Shown: positions 9,224 through 18,089 of the stretch, one piece after another
Layout of the letters: every line of letters begins with the position of its first letter
Position numbering within the stretch: the first letter of the stretch is position 1
Source of the DNA: Rhodobiaceae bacterium
GTDB taxonomy: Bacteria; Pseudomonadota; Alphaproteobacteria; RS24
Assembly (NCBI GenBank): GCA_024645085.1
Contig: JAHEGN010000004.1
Location: 1-64,000 of the forward strand
Length of the DNA stretch: 64,000 bases
Direction: 5' to 3'
The notes under the pieces: model-generated
The model's database searches: none
What the model was told of the DNA's origin: nothing
Seen by the model: the letters and a program-made list of their open reading frames with translations, nothing else
Made by a program: the position numbers and the translations under genes

Positions 9224-11740
9224 TTAGGGGCACGATTTCAGTTCCGTTTTTTGAAGTTTGGCCGCATGCAGGCTTATGGCCAGCGTGCCATTTGTTTCAA
9301 TTGCCAATGGCGATTGAATGTTCCGCGTGTCCAAACCTGCCGCAACAAAGCAGGCCATCGGAATATCCAAATTCTGCCATGTGTTGAGACCGACTGAGTT
9401 CAGCGCCCTGCTAATGTCGACATTAGCTGAACAGCCATCGCCGCACGCCATGCCAAGAGTGACCGAGTCGCTCGGGGCTTGGTCAAGCCGATAGGTGAGG
9501 CGCAGGGCCAATTGATCGGCGTCGCCAAGGGTTGTCAGGTCGACCGAGCGCTGTGTGAGCAATTTGGCGATGCCTCGGCTCGAGCCTTGCCAGCTGAGCT
9601 GTCGCGAGTCTTCTTGCGCTTGATAATCGATACCGCGCGAGCGTATCACGCCGCCAAGACTGGCGGTGTTAAACGGAGCGGCTGGGGTTTTCCAATTTGA
9701 GCTGTCGCCGAGATAAAAACTAAAGGGTGCGCTGGCTGCGCCTTTGGCCATCAGTTGGCCATCAAAAGCCCCACCGGCTGATTGCACTTTAGCATCTTCT
9801 GGCAGGCTGGCAGTGTTTGGGTGGCTGGCATATGACAAGCCAAAGCCAAACGGGAATTGCACATTATCTGGGGTGATGGTCAGTAGGCTTTGACCGCGCC
9901 CATTGGACGGCCAGGCGAAAGATAATTTACCGACAAAATCATGGTTGATTTGGCCATCTGCCGTCTTCATTAAAACGTCGGCGACACCGGCGCCCTGCGT
10001 GCCCGGCAGCCAAGCCACCACAAAGGCATCTGAACGATTAATATGCGGGTTGACGAAAAGCGGGCGGCCAGTCAGGAAAACTGAGACCACAGGAATTCCG
10101 CTGGTTTGCAATTCTTGCAAAACGGCGAGGTTTTCGCCATCGGCAAACTCAAAAACCACATCACTCATATCGCCTTTGAATTCGGCATAAGGGGTTTCGC
10201 CAAACACAAAAATCACCGCATCGGGCTTGGTCGTGTTTTTAACCCCTTTGGCATCCGCCGCCCAACTGATGGTACCGCCAGCTTGCGCCACGGCATCTTG
10301 CAGGCCAGCGAAAATTGTCTCTCCGGTTTCAAACTCGCTATTGGCATTATTGTCGCCTTGCCAAGATAATGTCCAACCGCCGGTTTGCTGCTGCATGGAG
10401 CGCGCCGCCTCGCCGACCACCAGAATATTCTTGCTTGGGTCAAGCGGCAGTAGGGCGTCATTGTTTTTAAGCAGCACCAGAGATTTACGCACGGCTTCGC
10501 GGCCAACGGCTTGGTGGTCAGCTGTGCCGAGCAGGGCACGGTCAGTGCCGCGTCGCTGAGAGGGCAGGCCAGCGTCGAGCAGGCCAGCGCGAATTTTCAC
10601 CTTAAGGATGGAGAGTACGGCTTCATCGAGGCGCGCTTGAGGCACTGTGCCGTCTTTGACCTGCGCCAATAATGTTTCATATAAGCCCTTCCAGCTATCC
10701 GGTGCCATATACATGTCGACGCCAGCGAGCAGGGCATCAGGACAATCGGTAGCGGTGCAGCCGGGGATTTCCGCATGGCCGTTCCAATCGCCAATAACGA
10801 AGCCCTCAAAGCCCATTTCATCGCGCAAAACATCGGTCAGCAGCATTTTTGAGCCATGCATTTTTTCGCCATTAACGCTGGAGAAAGAGGCCATAACCGT
10901 CTGCACTTTATTTTTTATCGCTGCGCGATAGGGGAAGGCGTGAACTTGTTTGATGTCGTTGAGCTGGCCAATGGTGTCGCCCTTATCAATGCCAAATTGG
11001 GTGCCGCCGTCGCCAACAAAATGTTTGGCTGTTGCCACCACATGGGCGTCGTCGAGGAAGGCTTCGCTGTCGGGCATGCCTTGCAGACCTTGCAATATGG
11101 CTTCGCCCAAATCAGACACTAGTTTTGGATCTTGCGAATAGCTCTCATAAGCGCGTCCCCAGCGCATATCTTGGGCCACGGCCACTGTCGGGGCAAAAAC
11201 CCAATCGAGACCTGTGGCTTTAACTTCCGTTGCCGTCACCATACCAATGCGCCGCAAGAGATCGCTGTCTTGGGTGGCGCCGAGCGCTGAATTGTGCGGA
11301 AAGATGACGGCCATTTGCAAATTATTATGGCCGTGAACGGCATCCGTACCCCAAATTGCAGGAATGCCGACGCCACCATCTGATGTGTCAGTTGACGCTA
11401 TCCAATAGGCATCGGCCAAATCAACCCAGGCTTGCCAGCTTGCGGTTTTCTTACCGCCCGGCGCCGAATTGCCACCATTGAGCACGGAGCCAAGGTGATA
11501 ATCCTTGGCATCTTGCGGGCTGACAGTAGAAATGTCGCCCTGAATAACCTGACCGACTTTTTCTTCTAAGGTCATCCGCTCAAGCAGTGCCTGCGCGCGA
11601 ATTTGCGTGTCATCTGGCTCGCTACAGGCGGCCATGAGACTGCTTAAAATGAGCGCCGCGAAAATCTGCCCCAGGGGTTTGCGCTTGAGCTTATTCATTG
11701 TTTTTGGTGCACCTAATTGCATATTATTTGGCGTGGTCAT
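9224..11740 (-). CDS. GH3 exo-beta-1,3/1,4-glucanase, predicted lipoprotein
   Basis: This glycoside hydrolase family 3 enzyme is expected to release glucose from the non-reducing ends of beta-glucan oligosaccharides. It is 838 residues, matching bacterial exo-1,3/1,4-beta-glucanases of the ExoP type. A signal sequence ends in LMAAC, a plausible lipobox, suggesting membrane anchoring facing the periplasm. AKHFVGDGGTQFG and GFVIGDWNG follow; D318 in the latter is the expected nucleophile. After the two GH3 catalytic domains a C-terminal beta-rich region (roughly 650-838) resembles the ExoP carbohydrate-binding domain. The start at 11740 has GGGAG 9 nt upstream; the ATG at 11698, directly before the signal peptide, is an alternative. 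The operator palindrome at 11833-11846 lies 92 nt upstream. Confidence 0.9.
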   Translation of the reverse strand: MTTPNNMQLGAPKTMNKLKRKPLGQIFAALILSSLMAACSEPDDTQIRAQALLERMTLEEKVGQVIQGDISTVSPQDAKDYHLGSVLNGGNSAPGGKKTASWQAWVDLADAYWIASTDTSDGGVGIPAIWGTDAVHGHNNLQMAVIFPHNSALGATQDSDLLRRIGMVTATEVKATGLDWVFAPTVAVAQDMRWGRAYESYSQDPKLVSDLGEAILQGLQGMPDSEAFLDDAHVVATAKHFVGDGGTQFGIDKGDTIGQLNDIKQVHAFPYRAAIKNKVQTVMASFSSVNGEKMHGSKMLLTDVLRDEMGFEGFVIGDWNGHAEIPGCTATDCPDALLAGVDMYMAPDSWKGLYETLLAQVKDGTVPQARLDEAVLSILKVKIRAGLLDAGLPSQRRGTDRALLGTADHQAVGREAVRKSLVLLKNNDALLPLDPSKNILVVGEAARSMQQQTGGWTLSWQGDNNANSEFETGETIFAGLQDAVAQAGGTISWAADAKGVKNTTKPDAVIFVFGETPYAEFKGDMSDVVFEFADGENLAVLQELQTSGIPVVSVFLTGRPLFVNPHINRSDAFVVAWLPGTQGAGVADVLMKTADGQINHDFVGKLSFAWPSNGRGQSLLTITPDNVQFPFGFGLSYASHPNTASLPEDAKVQSAGGAFDGQLMAKGAASAPFSFYLGDSSNWKTPAAPFNTASLGGVIRSRGIDYQAQEDSRQLSWQGSSRGIAKLLTQRSVDLTTLGDADQLALRLTYRLDQAPSDSVTLGMACGDGCSANVDISRALNSVGLNTWQNLDIPMACFVAAGLDTRNIQSPLAIETNGTLAISLHAAKLQKTELKSCP

Positions 11741-12193
11741 ATCGGCTGGCTCCCGTTAAATCGTCGATTCTTTGGCTGCCCCATTGGCGGCTTTTTTCTT
11801 TGAATTGCTTAGTCATGAGCTTAGTAAATTTCTGACAACGTTGTCAAATACACCGTCATTGTGACGCCAAATTGCCCTTTAATACTGTGACATATTTGCC
11901 GCAGGAGAGGGAAATCATGTCGAGACTGTGAATAGGTTTTGGTTCCATATTGGCCGTAGGATTGTCGATAAAACCATATAAAAACATTAGCTTAATGGAA
12001 AGTTGTCGAGTTTGATGGCGAGAGGATTTATACGCTCCCAATCGGAGATTTGCGTCATGCGCCCTTTGATATTGACAGCGGTAGACAATTTTTTGTTAAC
12101 TTAATTTTCTTACGAGTTAGTGAGTCCGCAAATGCTAGCGTTTCACGTGAACGGCCTTTGCGAAATGAGTAAATGTTTGGGAGGTATCAAACA
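11741..12193. promoter_or_regulatory. Divergent control region between GH3 gene and TonB-dependent receptor
   Basis: This stretch of about 450 nt between two divergent genes holds no convincing gene; the small reading frames here look random. It contains the operator palindrome at 11833-11846, a second perfect 10-bp palindrome TTCACGTGAA at 12142-12151, close to the receptor start, and a TTGACA at 12072-12077 that might be a -35 for the receptor, without a good -10. The receptor ribosome binding site GGGAGGT is at 12179-12185. Confidence 0.6.
11833..11846. promoter_or_regulatory. LacI-type operator palindrome upstream of GH3 gene
   Basis: TGACAACGTTGTCA is identical to the site before zwf at 8027-8040. 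As there, it overlaps a TTGACA hexamer on the minus strand (11842-11847), placing it over the likely promoter of the GH3 gene. It is about 350 nt from the receptor start, so any effect on the receptor would have to act at a distance or through looping. The matching orientation at both sites supports a shared regulator. Confidence 0.8.
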
Positions 12194-15100
12194 ATGTTTA
12201 GTAAAAATAGGTTTGCGTATGGTCGCAAAGCTCTTTTGGGAATCACCGCTGCGACAATGGCTCTGACGTCATCGGTTGCATTGGCCCAAGAGGCAGCCGA
12301 AGCCACTGATGAAGTTGTGGTAACCGGCATTCGGAAGGCTCTTGAAAATTCAGTTGATTTGAAAAGAAATGCTAAAGGTATTGTCGATTCAATTTCAGCT
12401 GAGGACATGGGTAAGTTTCCAGATTCCAACCTAGCTGAATCTTTGCAGCGGGTTACAGGTGTATCGATTGATCGTGATCAGACGTCAGGCGAGGGCAAGA
12501 CAGTTACCGTTCGCGGTTTTGGTGCAGACTACAATTTGGTGACGCTCAATGGTCGCTTGATGCCGACATCTACTTTGGGCAATTTTGCTTCGGCACCGAG
12601 TACACGTTCTTATGATTTTGGTAATTTGGCACCTGAAGCTGTTTCACGTGTTGATATTTATAAAACTTCGAAGGCATCTGTTGCCTCTGGTGGTATGGGG
12701 TCAACAATTGACATTCGTACAACACGCCCGCTTGATATTCCAGGGCTTGCCGCGACGGTCAGCGTGAAATCAGTCGACGACCGTTCTACGGATGGGTCGC
12801 CACACAATGAAATTTCGGCTTTAGTGTCTAACACTTGGGGCGAAGGTAAGTTCGGCTTGGCTCTGACGGCCATTCAACAGTCAATGGAACACACGGTTGC
12901 TTCTTACCGTCACCAGTGGGCCGGCTTTGAAGATATCGCAGCCAATTCAATTGCAGCAAACAATGAAGCCACTGATTTGATTAATGGCGTGAGCGCCACA
13001 GGCGCAGTTCCAATTGCTGACGGTACTTTGATTTCAACAATTAATGGCGCCGCCGGCTATTATATCGATGACTTGGAACAAGATCGCCGTAATTTGCAGA
13101 TTACGTTCCAGGCACGTCCAGTGGACAATCTGACACTGACTGTGGATGCAACGAATTCGCGTTTAGAGCATGAAGTGCGGAGCCGCGACAGCACCGTATA
13201 TATCGCGGAAACAGCTGGTACAAGCACATCTGTTTACGGGTCTGGCAATCCTGCTTCAATTGAAAGCTTGAATTACAACCATTTAGATATTTTTGGCCAC
13301 AATAGCACCATGGGCTACCAAAACAATATCACAGAGGTCGATACACTCGGCTTCAATGTTGAATGGGATGTCAATGAGCGCTTAAACTTGGAATTTGATA
13401 TTCACAATTCAGAGTCTGAGTCTAAGCCTTTGAGTGATTACGGTTCAATGGCTTATATTACGTCAACAAATAAGATCATGCAGTCGGTTAACATTGATTA
13501 CACCTCAGAACTGCCAATCATTACCATGGGCGATATGCACCCTAGCTTCCCAGCTCTTTATGCTGCTGGTGGCGCATATGCGGGCATGGGCTCTGCTGAG
13601 GATCCGCAGTTCCTTGGTCACCGTTGGTTGGGTGGGGCAGCAAATGTTAACGCCTATAATCACAATGAAATCGACCAAGTGCAAATCGATGGTAGCTATG
13701 ATTTAGCTGGCACGGATTTTGAGTCATTCGCAGATGTCATCAAGTTCGGTGTTGGTACCACTGAAAATAAAGTCTACGCTGCTTTTCATGAGCGGGCCGC
13801 GCCAAACTATGATGGTGTTTTGGTTCCTAATTGGAGCGCATGGCCGTATTATGGTGGCGAATATGAGCCGGGCATTTTCCCATTGGAGTCCTTGCAGCCA
13901 TACTTCAGCGGCTTGCAAGGCAGCAGTCAAATCTTCCCCAGCATTATTAATGCAAATTACGAGGATTGGTTTTCGGTTTATCAAGCCCACGGTCGTATTC
14001 AGCTCAACAAGCACAATGCGGACCCTAACGCCTATAATCCAAGTTTGATTTGCGGCAATAACACAGTGGCTGGTTGTAAAGACTTCACTTACACAACGCA
14101 GCGCTATCTGGAAGAAGAGACACTGTCATTCTACGTGCAGGCAAGCAAAGATTTTGCTCTGAATGAAATGCCAGCCTCTGTTGTGTTTGGTCTGCGCTAT
14201 GAGGACACGGATGTGACCTCTCGCAATTATATCCCGACCTATAGTGGAACTCAGATTTCGGGTCTCGACCAAGTGACGGCAATTGCGACGGGTGATTCCG
14301 CCTTCTTCACAACAAATGGTAGCTATGATTATCTGCTGCCGTCATTTGACTTCGATATTGAGGTGCGTGATGATGTGAAACTGCGGGCTTCGTATAGTCA
14401 AACAATTGCGCGGCATACATATGATAAATTGGCTGGTGGCGTTGCCATCAACGTCAATATTCCTAATGCTAAGCAAACACCAAATGGTTTCACCGGTGGT
14501 GGTTCCGAAGGTAACCCAAATCTTGAGCCTTTCGAAGCTGACAATTACGATTTCTCAGCCGAATGGTATTATGGTGATTTGAGTTATTTGAGTGTTGGTT
14601 ACTTTGCCAAAGAGACGCAAAATTGGGTTGGTTCGGCCAACAAGCAGGTTTCTGTACAAGACTTGCGTCACGCCGCCTACACAGGCGGAGCATTGAATGG
14701 TGCCGCAAATGGTACAGTATCGACCTCTGCCAACGATTTGGTCATCTTCAATGTTGCCTATTCGGCTCCTTCAGATCGTAAGGAAACAATTGATGGTTTC
14801 GAAATTGCGCTTCAGCATGATTTCTCTGACTACAATCCGCTTCCATTCGATATGACTGGCTTTGGTGTTATTGCCAACGCAACCTTCGTTGAATCAGATG
14901 CCGATTACAACAACACACTTGCGAACTCTGCTGAAGACGGTCAGTTTGCCATCGTCGGTATTAGCGATAGCTACAACCTAATTGGTTATTATGAGCGTTT
15001 TGGACTGAGTGCACGTGTTGCATACAACTGGCGCGACAGTTTCCTGAACTACTCAGGAGCGTCATCTGGTTACACTGGCGAATACGAGCAAGTGGATGTG

Positions 15101-15265
15101 AACGTAAGTTACACAATTCCAAATTCAAGCCTGACGCTGTCATATGATGGTATCAACTTGAACGAAGAAGGCCGTGAAACTTTCGAGCGCAATAATCCAT
15201 CATATAAAACGTGGATTAGCCCAGGTCATGCCAAACATTACTTTGGTGTGCGTTGGAAATACTAA
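12194..15265 (+). CDS. TonB-dependent receptor, Caulobacter type; probable beta-glucan oligosaccharide uptake
   Basis: This outer-membrane receptor would import oligosaccharides using TonB energy. After a signal peptide ending in ALAQ it has a TonB-box-like DEVVVTGIRKAL and a plug domain (SAEDMGKFPDSNLAESLQRV, VTVRGFG, LVTLNGR). A 22-strand-type barrel follows, and the protein ends in an aromatic residue (GVRWKY). At about 1023 residues it fits the large Caulobacter-type receptor subfamily. The ATG at 12194 is preferred over the one at 12173 because GGGAGGT sits 8 nt before it. Between a GH3 exo-glucanase and a secreted GH16 laminarinase, its substrate is most likely laminarin oligosaccharides, by inference. 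Its codons favour GGT, GTT and CGT and look more AT-rich than its neighbours, as in strongly expressed genes. Confidence 0.92.
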   Translation: MFSKNRFAYGRKALLGITAATMALTSSVALAQEAAEATDEVVVTGIRKALENSVDLKRNAKGIVDSISAEDMGKFPDSNLAESLQRVTGVSIDRDQTSGEGKTVTVRGFGADYNLVTLNGRLMPTSTLGNFASAPSTRSYDFGNLAPEAVSRVDIYKTSKASVASGGMGSTIDIRTTRPLDIPGLAATVSVKSVDDRSTDGSPHNEISALVSNTWGEGKFGLALTAIQQSMEHTVASYRHQWAGFEDIAANSIAANNEATDLINGVSATGAVPIADGTLISTINGAAGYYIDDLEQDRRNLQITFQARPVDNLTLTVDATNSRLEHEVRSRDSTVYIAETAGTSTSVYGSGNPASIESLNYNHLDIFGHNSTMGYQNNITEVDTLGFNVEWDVNERLNLEFDIHNSESESKPLSDYGSMAYITSTNKIMQSVNIDYTSELPIITMGDMHPSFPALYAAGGAYAGMGSAEDPQFLGHRWLGGAANVNAYNHNEIDQVQIDGSYDLAGTDFESFADVIKFGVGTTENKVYAAFHERAAPNYDGVLVPNWSAWPYYGGEYEPGIFPLESLQPYFSGLQGSSQIFPSIINANYEDWFSVYQAHGRIQLNKHNADPNAYNPSLICGNNTVAGCKDFTYTTQRYLEEETLSFYVQASKDFALNEMPASVVFGLRYEDTDVTSRNYIPTYSGTQISGLDQVTAIATGDSAFFTTNGSYDYLLPSFDFDIEVRDDVKLRASYSQTIARHTYDKLAGGVAINVNIPNAKQTPNGFTGGGSEGNPNLEPFEADNYDFSAEWYYGDLSYLSVGYFAKETQNWVGSANKQVSVQDLRHAAYTGGALNGAANGTVSTSANDLVIFNVAYSAPSDRKETIDGFEIALQHDFSDYNPLPFDMTGFGVIANATFVESDADYNNTLANSAEDGQFAIVGISDSYNLIGYYERFGLSARVAYNWRDSFLNYSGASSGYTGEYEQVDVNVSYTIPNSSLTLSYDGINLNEEGRETFERNNPSYKTWISPGHAKHYFGVRWKY

Positions 15266-15269
15266 TCAT

Positions 15270-15291
15270 CAATCTAACACTCGCTAGATTG
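15270..15291 (+). other. Short hairpin directly after the receptor gene
   Basis: CAATCTA at 15270-15276 pairs perfectly with TAGATTG at 15285-15291 across an 8-nt loop. It lies 5 nt after the stop codon and just before the stronger terminator hairpin. It could stabilise the receptor mRNA 3' end or be part of a tandem terminator. It has no T-run of its own. Confidence 0.5.
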
Positions 15292-15302
15292 TGAACATTT
15301 GG

Positions 15303-15353
15303 GGGCGGCGTCTGGATAACCAATATGGTTTGAGAGGCGCCGCCCTTATTTTT
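15303..15353 (+). terminator. Rho-independent terminator of the TonB-dependent receptor gene
   Basis: GGGCGGCGTCT (15303-15313) pairs with AGGCGCCGCCC (15335-15345), giving an 11-bp GC-rich stem with one G-T wobble and a 21-nt loop. It is followed by TTATTTTTAG. It separates the receptor transcript from the GH16-symporter-GH16 group downstream, which must then have its own promoter or be fed by read-through. Confidence 0.88.
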
Positions 15354-15423
15354 AGAATTTGCCCATGAGGGTTTGATTCTTAGCCAAACTGAGTGCTAGA
15401 GTTTTTCAAGGTAAGAAGAAAAC

Positions 15424-16407
15424 ATGAGACAAATACTGAAATCAATTCGTCTTTTTTGCGTCGTCTTTGCGACTTTTGCTTTTGCAATATCGGCTGCGCA
15501 AGCTGAGGCGGTCGATACGAAATGGAATCTGGTTTGGGCTGATGAATTTAATGGCACTGCTTTGGATGAGAGCAAGTGGTCCTATGAGGATGATTGCTGG
15601 GGTGGCGGCAATGAAGAACGCCAGTGCTATACGAAGAAAACTGAAAATGTGAACGTTGCCGATGGTGTGTTGACCATTCGTGCCATTAAGAAAAAAACCA
15701 GAGGCTTTGCCAACACACGCGCCGCGCGCGAGGGCGAGGTCGCCTTGCAGCCAGGCGCCAAACGATATCAAAAAGTGAAACGGCCATTTTCGTCGGGACG
15801 CATTATTACCCGCCGCAAGGGCGACTGGACCTATGGTCGCATTGAAGCGCGGATGAAACTGCCAACAGGCCAAGGTCTATGGCCAGCTTTTTGGATGCTG
15901 CCGTCAGATTACGAATATGGCGGCTGGGCGGCATCTGGCGAGATTGACATTATGGAAGCGATTAATCTTGGCATGACCTGCGCCGATTGTCCGGGCGGGC
16001 GCGAAGACAAAGTTTATGGGACGCTGCATTATGGCGGCCCATGGCCCAATAATGAGCATCAGGGCGGCAATATGCATTTGCCGGCGCCGGCTGACGGTTT
16101 TCACACTTATACGGTTGAGTGGAGTGCAGGCCGAATGGACTGGTATGTCGATGGAATTCATTATTCGACATTGACGCAAGACCAGTGGTTCACAAAAAAC
16201 ACCAAGGGTACGCCCGGCCCAGGAGCGCCATTTGATCAAACATTTTATATTATTTTCAATCTCGCAGTTGGTGGCCTTTGGCCGGAGCGAGAGAATGATG
16301 TTGGTTTTTTTGCCACCGATTTCCCAAAAGACATGGTTGTCGACTGGGTAAGGGTTTACCAATGCGCGGAGGATCCGGAGACCGGGCGTGCGTGCCAAAA
16401 AAACTAA
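15424..16407 (+). CDS. GH16 endo-beta-1,3-glucanase (laminarinase), secreted
   Basis: This enzyme is expected to cut internal beta-1,3 bonds of laminarin. It is 327 residues with a signal peptide ending near AAQA-EA (residues 1-28) and a single GH16 domain to the end. The catalytic motif is GEIDIMEA with E173 (nucleophile), D175 and E178 (acid/base). The flanking segments WADEFNG, GLWPAFWMLP and FNLAVGG are typical of bacterial laminarinases. It opens a plus-strand group with the symporter and a second GH16 gene, after the receptor terminator. No operator palindrome like those at 8027 and 11833 is present in its 158-nt upstream gap. Exact linkage preference cannot be read from the sequence. 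Confidence 0.92.
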   Translation: MRQILKSIRLFCVVFATFAFAISAAQAEAVDTKWNLVWADEFNGTALDESKWSYEDDCWGGGNEERQCYTKKTENVNVADGVLTIRAIKKKTRGFANTRAAREGEVALQPGAKRYQKVKRPFSSGRIITRRKGDWTYGRIEARMKLPTGQGLWPAFWMLPSDYEYGGWAASGEIDIMEAINLGMTCADCPGGREDKVYGTLHYGGPWPNNEHQGGNMHLPAPADGFHTYTVEWSAGRMDWYVDGIHYSTLTQDQWFTKNTKGTPGPGAPFDQTFYIIFNLAVGGLWPERENDVGFFATDFPKDMVVDWVRVYQCAEDPETGRACQKN

Positions 16408-16502
16408 CTGTTTAAGTTTAGAGTAATAGCTCGTTAATATTAATTGACTAATTGCTGTCGGGAGGCCCGTCTTAAGGGTGACAGTTGCAAGGGAGGAAGA
16501 CC

Positions 16503-18089
16503 ATGCTTTCAACAATCGATCTAACCGTCATCAGCTTATATGCTGTGGTTTTACTGGGCGCAGCGCTTTTTGTGTCGTTTCGCAAATCGCCTGAAAATAT
16601 GTCCAGCGAAGATTATTTTCTGGCCGGCAAATCCTTGCCATGGTGGGCGATTGGCGCCTCTCTGATTGCGGCCAATATCTCTGCTGAACAAATCATCGGC
16701 CAGTCCGGTCAGGGCTTTGTTGTGGGGCTGGCGATTGCCGCTTATGAATGGCAAGCGGCCATTGTTTTGCTGATTACGGCAAAATATTTCCTGCCGATTT
16801 TCCTGAAGAAAAAAATCTACACCATGCCGCAATTTCTCGACACGCGCTTTGGCGGCGGCATTAAGTCATTGATGGCAGTGTTTTGGGTTGTTCTTTATAC
16901 CGCCGTTAATCTGACAGCCGTGTTATGGCTAGGTGGCCTCGCCCTCAGCGCCTTTAGTGGCGTCGACGTGATGTCCGCGATGATTGGGCTGGCGGCCTTT
17001 GCGGTGATTTACTCGCTCTATGGCGGCCTGAAAGCGGTTGCTCTGACCGATATTATCCAAGTTGTGGTTTTGGTGACCGGTGGTTTTGTTATCACCGCCA
17101 TCGTCTTGGCGCAGGTCGGTAATGGCACAGGCGTGTTTGGCGGTCTTGGCATTTTAATGTCTGAAATTCCTGGCCATTTCAAAATGATTTTGGCGCCAGA
17201 ACATCCAAGCTATGGCAATTTGCCGGGCATTTGGACGCTTCTGGGTGGCCTGTGGGTTCTGCATTTTTCCTACTGGGGGTTTAATCAATATATCATCCAG
17301 CGCGCGCTTGGTGCGGAAAGCTTGGCCGAAGCGCAAAAAGGTTTGGTGTTTGCCGCCGCCTTGAAGTTGCTGATTCCATTGATTGTTGTCATTCCGGGCA
17401 TTGCAGCTCTTTATTTAGCGCAAAACGGTCAATTGGATATGGCGCGCTTATCGGCCAGCCCAGATTCGACTTATGGTATTTTGATGGAGCTGGTGCCAGA
17501 AGGCCTACGGGGTCTGGTGTTTGCCGCCCTGATTGCCGCCATTGTGTCGTCACTGGCCTCGATGATGAATTCTATCTCAACCATTTTCACCTTGGATATT
17601 TATCAAGGCTTAATGGTTAAAGGGCGTTCGGAGTCGCATTATGTGATGATTGGCCGGCTGACATCTGTCACCGCTATTATTATCGCCGTCTTGCTGGCCA
17701 AGCCGTTTTTGGGTGGCATGGAAAGTGCTTTCCAAACCATTCAAGAATATACTGGCTTCATTGCGCCGGGTATTGTTTCAGTGTTCTTGCTCGGCATGTT
17801 CTGGAAAGGCGCCAATGCACAGGGTGCTTTCGCGATATTGTTTGTCTCTATCGCCGCCAATATTGCTATGAAGTTCGTCGCGCCTGATTTGGCCTTCGTC
17901 ATCCGTATTTGGATTGTCTTCATGGCGTGTCTGGTGGTTGGTGTGATTGCATCGCGTCTCGCCGGTCCTGCGCCTGCAGAGCGGATTATTGACCTAGGTG
18001 AAATGCAGTTTGCCACGACCAGCGGTTTTAACCGCTCGGCGTTTGCCGTTGTTGTGGTGCTTATCGCGATTTATGGGTTTTTATGGTAA
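16503..18089 (+). CDS. Sodium/glucose cotransporter, SSS family (vSGLT-like)
   Basis: This inner-membrane symporter would import glucose, or a related hexose, with Na+. The 528 residues form about 14 hydrophobic segments. The segments DYFLAGKSLPWWAIGASLIA, ANISAEQIIGQSG and YWGFNQYIIQRAL closely match the Vibrio sugar symporter vSGLT; the Asn of GFNQY is a known sugar ligand in that protein. The ATG at 16503 is chosen because GGGAGGA lies 5 nt upstream; a TTG six codons earlier would bury that site. It brings in monosaccharide released in the periplasm by the GH3 enzyme and hands it to glucokinase. The end overlaps the next GH16 gene by 7 nt. Confidence 0.9.
   Translation: MLSTIDLTVISLYAVVLLGAALFVSFRKSPENMSSEDYFLAGKSLPWWAIGASLIAANISAEQIIGQSGQGFVVGLAIAAYEWQAAIVLLITAKYFLPIFLKKKIYTMPQFLDTRFGGGIKSLMAVFWVVLYTAVNLTAVLWLGGLALSAFSGVDVMSAMIGLAAFAVIYSLYGGLKAVALTDIIQVVVLVTGGFVITAIVLAQVGNGTGVFGGLGILMSEIPGHFKMILAPEHPSYGNLPGIWTLLGGLWVLHFSYWGFNQYIIQRALGAESLAEAQKGLVFAAALKLLIPLIVVIPGIAALYLAQNGQLDMARLSASPDSTYGILMELVPEGLRGLVFAALIAAIVSSLASMMNSISTIFTLDIYQGLMVKGRSESHYVMIGRLTSVTAIIIAVLLAKPFLGGMESAFQTIQEYTGFIAPGIVSVFLLGMFWKGANAQGAFAILFVSIAANIAMKFVAPDLAFVIRIWIVFMACLVVGVIASRLAGPAPAERIIDLGEMQFATTSGFNRSAFAVVVVLIAIYGFLW

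Noticed and set aside
12187-12429. Antisense reading frames inside the TonB receptor gene
   Set aside because: They are shadows of a clearly coding gene, with no ribosome sites and no family resemblance.
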